From Tulasnella sp. 424 (lineage: Eukaryota; Basidiomycota; Agaricomycetes; Cantharellales; Tulasnellaceae): 13,398 bases of DNA. The position numbers were made by a program, and so were the translations under genes. The stretch's first letter is position 1. Each line of letters begins with the position of its first letter. A model generated the notes under the pieces. The model ran no database searches and was not told where the DNA came from. It was given only the letters and a program-made list of their open reading frames with translations. This document shows positions 8,771-13,398 of this stretch, piece by piece. The stretch covers positions 1 through 13,398 of the forward strand of contig WSUB01000397.1 of NCBI GenBank assembly GCA_019633425.1. The letters run 5' to 3'.

Positions 8771-9920
8771 GGATGAATACCAGAACTCTATGAAACCTCG
8801 CAGACCTTCTGGGTCCCAAAGGCCCACGAACCGACATCTACCAACACTCCGAGCGGCGATCCTCACCCAACTCGAATCGACGAGTCGGCCGAACCCACCT
8901 TCTTTTACTGGGGTCCTATGGCGCTCGCAACTAACGGCTTGCTCTGCCCTTCAGTACCCTGCGGAAAGGCGTTGGAACGTTTTGGACACGCGCATTCCCC
9001 AAGGCCCGTCCGGGTGCAACTGGACGATGCGGAGGTCGCGTTTTGGATAATCGGAGCACGCTATCGGTTTAGCGGCTTCACAAGACAACGAAGGAAGGAC
9101 AAGCCGAAAGCGGACTCCAGCTATATTTTTTGGGACGAAAGGATCATGTCCCAGCTTCCAGAAGCCGCTCGAAAGGAGATCCCGGCGGTTGGGATGAGGA
9201 AACAGTTGGTTGTTGCTGAAGATCTTGTGAGTTGTGTCTCTTAGTGTTGGAGTGTTAACGCTGTCTTTCCTGACTATCAACTTGGCAGAGGACAATGGGC
9301 GGATCCTCGTCCGGCGAGAAGCCCGAAGCTCGTTGCGCTGTCTCAAAAATGGTTGTATTCGACGGCTTTGGATGGATCCCCAAACCCGCCTCAAGATATT
9401 GTGCCAACGCCAGCTCGCCCCCTCGCAGGAATCCACGCCACCGACCCGCTTCTCCCCCAACGCCAGGTTCCGCGAAACAGAAAGCGAGGCGAAGCTGCGG
9501 CAAGTGTCTACAAGCCGAATGCAAAGGGAACCGAGCCATCGACCTTTCCTCCAAAGCTTGCATCGGTTGCGAACGATTCTCTTGGGCCAAGACTCTTCGT
9601 GAAGGTCGGAACACCTGCTTGGAGAGCGGTCGAGAGGTTCAGGCCCAGCCCACCAAAACCCCGGTCGACCGACTTGGGGAGAATTCGCCTCGGAGGGACG
9701 GCAACCGTCGAACTGATGGAGAGAAAGAGGAAAGGAGTGTTGAAGAAGTTCTGGGACTGATTTGCCTGTCGGGGAAGGGAAAGGAAAAAAGATCTTTCAA
9801 AGCATCCGGAAAATATAGCGGCATATGCATACCATTATTGAAATTATGTGGGGATACTTATTCTGTATCCCATTCCTCTTTACATTTCGCATGCGTACGT
9901 ACGTCGTAATCTGAGCACTT
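8765..9920 (+). repeat. Direct repeat shared by copies A and B (member 2)
   Basis: This is the counterpart of 1420-2560. Identity by eye is high in exons, intron and 3' flank. B keeps 26 bases (about 8977-9002, encoding RFGHAHSP) that A has lost. A has about eight extra bases after the last acceptor. These differences show which copy holds the older state at each place. Confidence 0.8.
8771..9909 (+). pseudogene. Copy B: 5'-truncated family gene lacking key cysteines
   Basis: Homology to copy A starts at IPELYETSQTFWVPK, directly after an in-frame TGA, and runs to 9226. Intron 9227-9288 (GTGAGT to GCAG) then joins in phase to an exon that is open from 9289 to TAA at 9907. The only ATG in this frame upstream of the intron is at 8918, so a product of about 310 residues is conceivable. 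The CPSVPC pair is present, but the partner RYRCNDC of copy A has become RYRFSGF (9068 and 9077). In the C-terminal cluster the fourth cysteine is Ser (9547) and the seventh is Trp (9583). A one-base difference near 9445 also shifts the frame relative to A. I infer a dead copy or one that no longer binds zinc. The alternative is a shortened, repurposed protein. Confidence 0.65.
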
Positions 9921-10106
9921 CGATGGACTTTTGAAATGAGCTGACAGGGATTGGTTGTTGCTTTGGGGACCCAAACAAAGAAATGATCGCAGTTTGAATT
10001 TGAATCCCCGCCCGAGGACAACCCCGAGGACCGCTCTCCTCCCCTCCTCCGATATACTAGTACTGCAGCCCGGGGGACGATTACTACTCCAATGAATTAC
10101 TGTCAT
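9907..10106. repeat. Direct repeat R2
   Basis: R2 is the counterpart of R1 in the same orientation. It starts within the 3' flank of copy B and ends about 190 bases before the ATG of copy C. It has a short region unlike R1 around 10052-10075. On the minus strand both repeats keep the same frame over about 35 codons (EGRR.VLGVV.LGR.FKF), which may only reflect few indels. Confidence 0.75.
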
Positions 10107-10299
10107 GAAACCCTCCCGAGGAGCAGCCTCCCTTCGGCCCCGGGTCAAGTGAAGCAAGCGTCCATCGGCACCTTTGAGGTCAAGCCTACTAACCGAAACC
10201 GTAACTTCACGTGACCACCTCTCTGGCTAACTGTTTTTATCGGGCAAAATCGCCAGAACTGCCGCCAAACCTTGAACGTCAATACACCCCAAGCAAGGC
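10107..10299 (+). promoter_or_regulatory. Upstream region of copy C with a TCACGTGA palindrome
   Basis: The 190 bases before the predicted ATG include TCACGTGA at 10207-10214, an E-box (CACGTG) of the kind bound by basic helix-loop-helix factors. It lies about 90 bases upstream of the ATG. There is no convincing TATA box. The ATG at 10300 has G at -3 and G at +4, a good start context. Regulatory function is inferred from the motif alone. Confidence 0.3.
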
Positions 10300-13200
10300 A
10301 TGGCTCCCACCTCAAGATCAACCGGCGCGAGCGCCGAATCAGTTCCAATCTCCCGCCCGCCTTCGACGCCGCGACCTCGTCTTATTCCTTAAGTCGAAAT
10401 CCCCGTCTTTCGGGGAGGCCTCGCGTCAAGGAGCTTTACCCCAGCTTCTCGAGCCTCCTCTGTCGTCGCAAACGGACGTATCACGTTGAAGAGGAAGGAG
10501 CTCGAAGCGGGTTCGGAGGAACTTCCGCTTTGCAAAACGACTACGAAAACCGAGGGTCCCGGGTCCACCTATGAGCATAGTGAGTAGGGCGTCTCCGCCC
10601 TCCATAGTATACCCATATAGAAACCAAATTGCTCACGGCTTTTCAACAACGTTCTCTCGCGTTGGACGTATTCATCGTAGGCGGAGAGGGCCCAATCCAT
10701 CGCCACTCCCGCCCGCCCCAGCCTAAGATTCGTACGAAGCACCCCTCAACAATCAGCGGCGCCGGAAAGTCAACCCAGCTTCAAGGTCCCCCACCTCCCG
10801 GCTAAAGTTCTTAGACCTCCACGGCGGGATTCGTCACCTGGCGAGAATTTGCTCGAGACGGTTTCAGCACCCCCGGCTATCGAGATCCTATCCGACGGGA
10901 GTTCAAGCGGTCCGCATTCTCCATCCCCTGTCGAAGGCGAACAATCAGACCACTATGTCGACCCGGGATCTCAGCCTACAGGCCCTTCGTTAAACGAAGG
11001 TAGCCCCTTGGCTTCTCAGGCCGTCGAGACTGTTGCGGAAGAGCCAGACTCCACCCAGGTAACGCGAGATGGGTCATCCGCGGCCGCAAGACCGCGACGC
11101 GGTCGACCAAGAACCTTGCTGCGAGACGCTCAAGGCAACTCCGTTCGGCCTGGGACGACCCGGAAGACTCGGGCTGGAGGAAAACTTAACACTCAGGTCG
11201 TTAAACGCCGACCAGGCAGACCTCGATTAGACGGTCGTGAACTTGTTGTGAGTATCTCTTTTTGACGAGGGACGAAGAGCTGCAAATACTGATTCCACCA
11301 ATGCAGACTGTTATTCAAGATGGTGTGGAATCCATGGTTCGAAGTCGCGATTTGAAGCGCTTATCCAAGAAACCTCGTCGTGTTCAAACCCCCGACGAAG
11401 AGTCCAACTGGGAGGAGGAAGAAGAACCGGAAGATGGATACCAACCACGCGGACCAACGAGCAGATTCAAGATGCCCGAACCTCCCGCTCCGATATCACG
11501 TGGCCCACCCGACCAAGTCCCCGAAGACGTGATGGCAGCATACGCATCGCACGCCGCCCTCCTCCAAAGCCGCACCGAAACCGGTTTACCACAGCTATAC
11601 GCCGCCTTCCAGACGTTCTGGATCCCTCGACGGGCGAACTACTTCGTCCTTATGGGCGGGACGGGGGGTGGGCTTCCTTATCAGGCGCTCACGTCTCAAG
11701 GCGGCGGTCCCGGCTCCAGCACCGCGGTCCACCTGTCGAATCCGTCGTTCTTCTACTGGGACCCGTTACCCCTCGTTCCTGGAGGCGTTCGCTGCCCTGC
11801 CGCAGCGTGTTCGAACCTCCTCTCGCACGCCGGGCTCGTGAAGCAGCCGAAACGGGTGTATATCGAGGGCGTTTCCGCCCGTGACCCGTATGTGGGGTTT
11901 TGGATCGTCGCGGCTCGGTACAAGTGCCAGAAATGCGGGGTTCGTGGGACGGCCAACCCGAAAGTGTACAGCAGCTACGTTGCGTGGGATCAGAGGATTT
12001 TGGAGAATTTGCCGCCGTTGATTCGGTCGGAGTTTCCGGCGGTGGAGAGGAAGAGGCAGGGGAGGAAGGTGTTTTTCGCTGCTGAAGTTGCTGTGAGTCG
12101 TCCTTTTGCGTGACTTTATTGTCGGGTTTAAGCTCACGTATGATGGGGATTAGCTTCCTGCACAGCATAAAATGGATCCTCAATTCGTCTCGGCTATGAT
12201 TCCGACTCAAGAGCCGCAGCCTCAAGCTGGACCCACCACCTCTGCGGCCGTCTCGGGCTCGAATGGACTTTCAGAAACAGCTCATCAGCTCGACCCGAGC
12301 GGTTCAGTCGCCCCGGTCAACACCGCGCCCATCGACCAACCGGACCACCACAGTCTTCCATTGCCACCCCAAGCTCCATCTCCACCGCAGCTCTCTGTAC
12401 AAACCCAACCTCCAGCCTCAGGGTCACGAGAGGAGGAGGGTGAAGCCGCTGAACGATTGTTCGCCGAACTCCTGTTCGGAGTAACCCATCCTCACGCTGA
12501 AGAATCTGTAAACGCTCAAGTGCAAGCTGGTGCGGGAACATCCCAGGTTGTTGAACTTGGAAATGGACCTGATCAAGTTCTTGGGACGACCGAAGCCGAG
12601 CCGTTGGATACTGCTTTGCCGGTCCCAGAGAGCCACGAGGCACCGCTTCCAGCTGGCTCGTCAACCGCGGGGCAGTCAACGCGGCCTCAGGATGCCAACA
12701 TGGACTTGATTGGAGGCGAAGCACCATCTGCAACCGAAGTTGGAGGAGCAGCATCTAGCTCTGGTCATCCTTCTGGAGGATCGTCTACCAGTGGTCATCA
12801 GTTTCAGTCGCATACAGACATACCTCAGCCATACTATCCTCTAGTCGGCACCTCTTCCTCTGCTCCTCCACTGGAACCATCACCTTCCCCTCAAACGCCG
12901 TCATCATCTCCGACACCACCAGGACCTTCCACATCGACAAGCCAAATGCCAGTCCTATCCGCTTCGGCAGTGACGCATCCGTACTTTGCTCAATTCAAAG
13001 CTCCGACACCCCAAGTTACCGCCCCTCCTCCGATCGTGTTCTTCAACCCTTTCATTACGCCAGGTGGATCCGCACCGGCAAGTACCGTTGCCCCATCCGT
13101 ACCTTCGTGGCCGCTTTCCCTATCCTCTTCGCAACCGGGATCCAGTAGTTCAACGATTTCCTCCTACCCGGCCCTCACGGGGGCTATCATGCCTTCCCAT

Positions 13201-13398
13201 GATGCGAACCCAGTCCAAGCCCCTGGACTTCCGATCCCCATCATCGGGTCGTACGACTCTCAATCCCAGGTTCAAGTGCAGGTGAAGAAGCGCCGAGGAC
13301 CTCGCAAATGCAGTAAATGTCTGCAGGCAGGGTGCAAAGGGGCGAACGGTGTGCAGTATTGTCCGAATCCGTGTATCGGGTGCAAGCAGGTGGATTGC
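10300..13398 (+). CDS. Copy C: long AT-hook, zinc-ribbon (DUF6729-like), Cys7 protein, 3' end outside window
   Basis: The model has exons 10300-10579, 10757-11247, 11307-12092 and 12154 to the edge, joined in phase (934 codons so far). The first acceptor was chosen because it keeps the phase seen in copy A and aligns its exon start. Exon 1 reads MAPTSRSTGA... but has an in-frame TAA at 10390; homologous text (GRITLKRKELEAGSEELP) continues after it. Exon 2 has two AT-hooks, RGRPR (codons 208-212) and KRRPGRPR (243-250). Exon 3 has an acidic run, then the domain FW-IPRR, YFVLMGG, FFYWDP, C-x4-C (420, 425), FWIVAARYKCQKC (464, 467), AWDQRI and EFPAV. Exon 4 is a 385-residue Pro/Ser/Gln-rich linker and a seven-cysteine cluster at 13309-13398. 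I infer a nuclear DNA-binding protein. The central domain resembles DUF6729 from memory. The reaction, if any, is unknown. The TAA means it could be a recent pseudogene. Confidence 0.7.
10580..10756 (+). other. Intron 1 of copy C
   Basis: Donor GTGAGT at 10580, possible branch CTCAAC near 10745, acceptor TCAG at 10756. The exon then starts CG-GCG-CCG-GAA, parallel to CG-CCA-TCT-GAA in copy A after its 110-base intron. An alternative acceptor at 10680 opens a longer frame but breaks phase with exon 1. Confidence 0.55.
11248..11306 (+). other. Intron 2 of copy C
   Basis: This 59-base intron has donor GTGAGT, a branch-like CTGAT at 11288 and acceptor GCAG, phase 0. It separates the AT-hook exon from the exon beginning TVIQDGVES. 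The equivalent introns are 990-1065 in copy A and 7746-7797 in copy D. Confidence 0.8.
11574..12044 (+). other. Central zinc-ribbon domain of copy C
   Basis: This is the most conserved block of the family and is present in all four copies. Fixed points are W-[IVL]-P-[RK] near 11620, FFYWDP near 11749, C-x4-C (Cys codons 11793 and 11808), FWI..ARY-C-x2-C (11925 and 11934), SSYVAWDQRI and EFPAV (ending about 12044). Two cysteine pairs 39 residues apart fit a zinc ribbon. The layout matches my memory of DUF6729 in fungal proteins, which no search has confirmed. Confidence 0.65.
12093..12153 (+). other. Intron 3 of copy C
   Basis: This 61-base intron has donor GTGAGT, branch CTCAC at 12132 and acceptor TTAG, phase 0. 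It separates the zinc-ribbon exon from the linker/Cys7 exon. The equivalent introns are 1852-1919 in A, 9227-9288 in B and 8428-8486 in D. Confidence 0.85.
13309..13398 (+). other. Seven-cysteine cluster of copy C
   Basis: Cysteine codons lie at 13309, 13318, 13333, 13360, 13372, 13381 and 13396, spacing C-x2-C-x4-C-x8-C-x3-C-x2-C-x4-C, after a basic KKRRGPRK. The same spacing is intact in copy A (2130-2219) and damaged in copy B (9496-9585). More cysteines may follow past the window edge: in A and B another Cys follows in the text GRN-x-CLES. It probably binds two or more zinc ions. Confidence 0.75.

Noticed and set aside
6637..10106. R1 and R2 as long terminal repeats of a retrotransposon
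   Set aside because: No TG...CA ends, primer-binding site, polypurine tract or reverse transcriptase was seen between them, and the enclosed genes have introns.
10681..10756. Earlier start of exon 2 of copy C at the acceptor 10680
   Set aside because: It gives a longer open frame but does not keep phase with exon 1, while the acceptor at 10756 keeps phase and aligns with copy A.
11689..12225. 178-codon minus-strand frame opposite exon 3 of copy C
   Set aside because: It is the shadow of the conserved zinc-ribbon exon; conservation among the copies follows the plus-strand frame.
1..13398. tRNA, rRNA or transposase genes
   Set aside because: No cloverleaf-like, rRNA-like or DDE/KDZ-type catalytic stretch was recognised on reading either strand.

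Overview
The window looks like nuclear DNA of a filamentous basidiomycete, most likely an agaricomycete. Genes are broken by short introns of about 50-110 bp with GTGAGT/GTAAGT-type donors, CTNAY-like branch sites and CAG/TAG acceptors. Coding text is rich in Pro/Ser. The window also carries a protein kinase-TPR fusion of a kind that I recall (not checked) as expanded in some agaricomycetes. No bacterial, organellar or rRNA/tRNA signal was seen.

Layout. (1) Bases 9-2414, plus strand: copy A, a decayed member of a multi-copy gene family. (2) Bases 2568-5567, minus strand: an eight-exon kinase-TPR gene, convergent with copy A. Its last exon holds ten 40-residue TPR units encoded by a 120-bp tandem array. 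(3) Bases 5568-6636: the kinase promoter region, then sequence I cannot assign. (4) Bases 6637-6847: direct repeat R1. (5) About 7270-8770: copy D, heavily broken. (6) 8771-9909: copy B, a 5'-truncated partner of copy A. (7) 9907-10106: direct repeat R2, similar to R1. (8) 10300 to the window edge: copy C, the long and best-preserved member, open at its 3' end.

The main finding is the family A/B/C/D. Its long form (C) has a basic/acidic low-complexity N-terminus, two AT-hooks and a central domain with a signature W-[IVL]-P-[RK], FFYWDP, C-x4-C, RYxCxxC, AWD-[QE]-R-I and EFPAV. That domain resembles what I recall as fungal DUF6729. A long Pro/Ser/Gln-rich linker follows, then a seven-cysteine cluster C-x2-C-x4-C-x8-C-x3-C-x2-C-x4-C. 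The copies share intron positions, so they spread by DNA-level duplication rather than retroposition. A, B and D carry different disabling changes. B has lost both the zinc-ribbon CxxC pair and two of the seven cluster cysteines. C has one in-frame TAA in its predicted first exon, so its functional state is open. The AT-hooks and two cysteine modules suggest DNA binding, possibly linked to a mobile element, but no transposase is visible here.

The kinase-TPR gene looks unrelated to the family by descent and simply sits between its copies. I infer a signalling or scaffold role, with a non-RD kinase (HGD instead of HRD) whose TPR tail binds partners.
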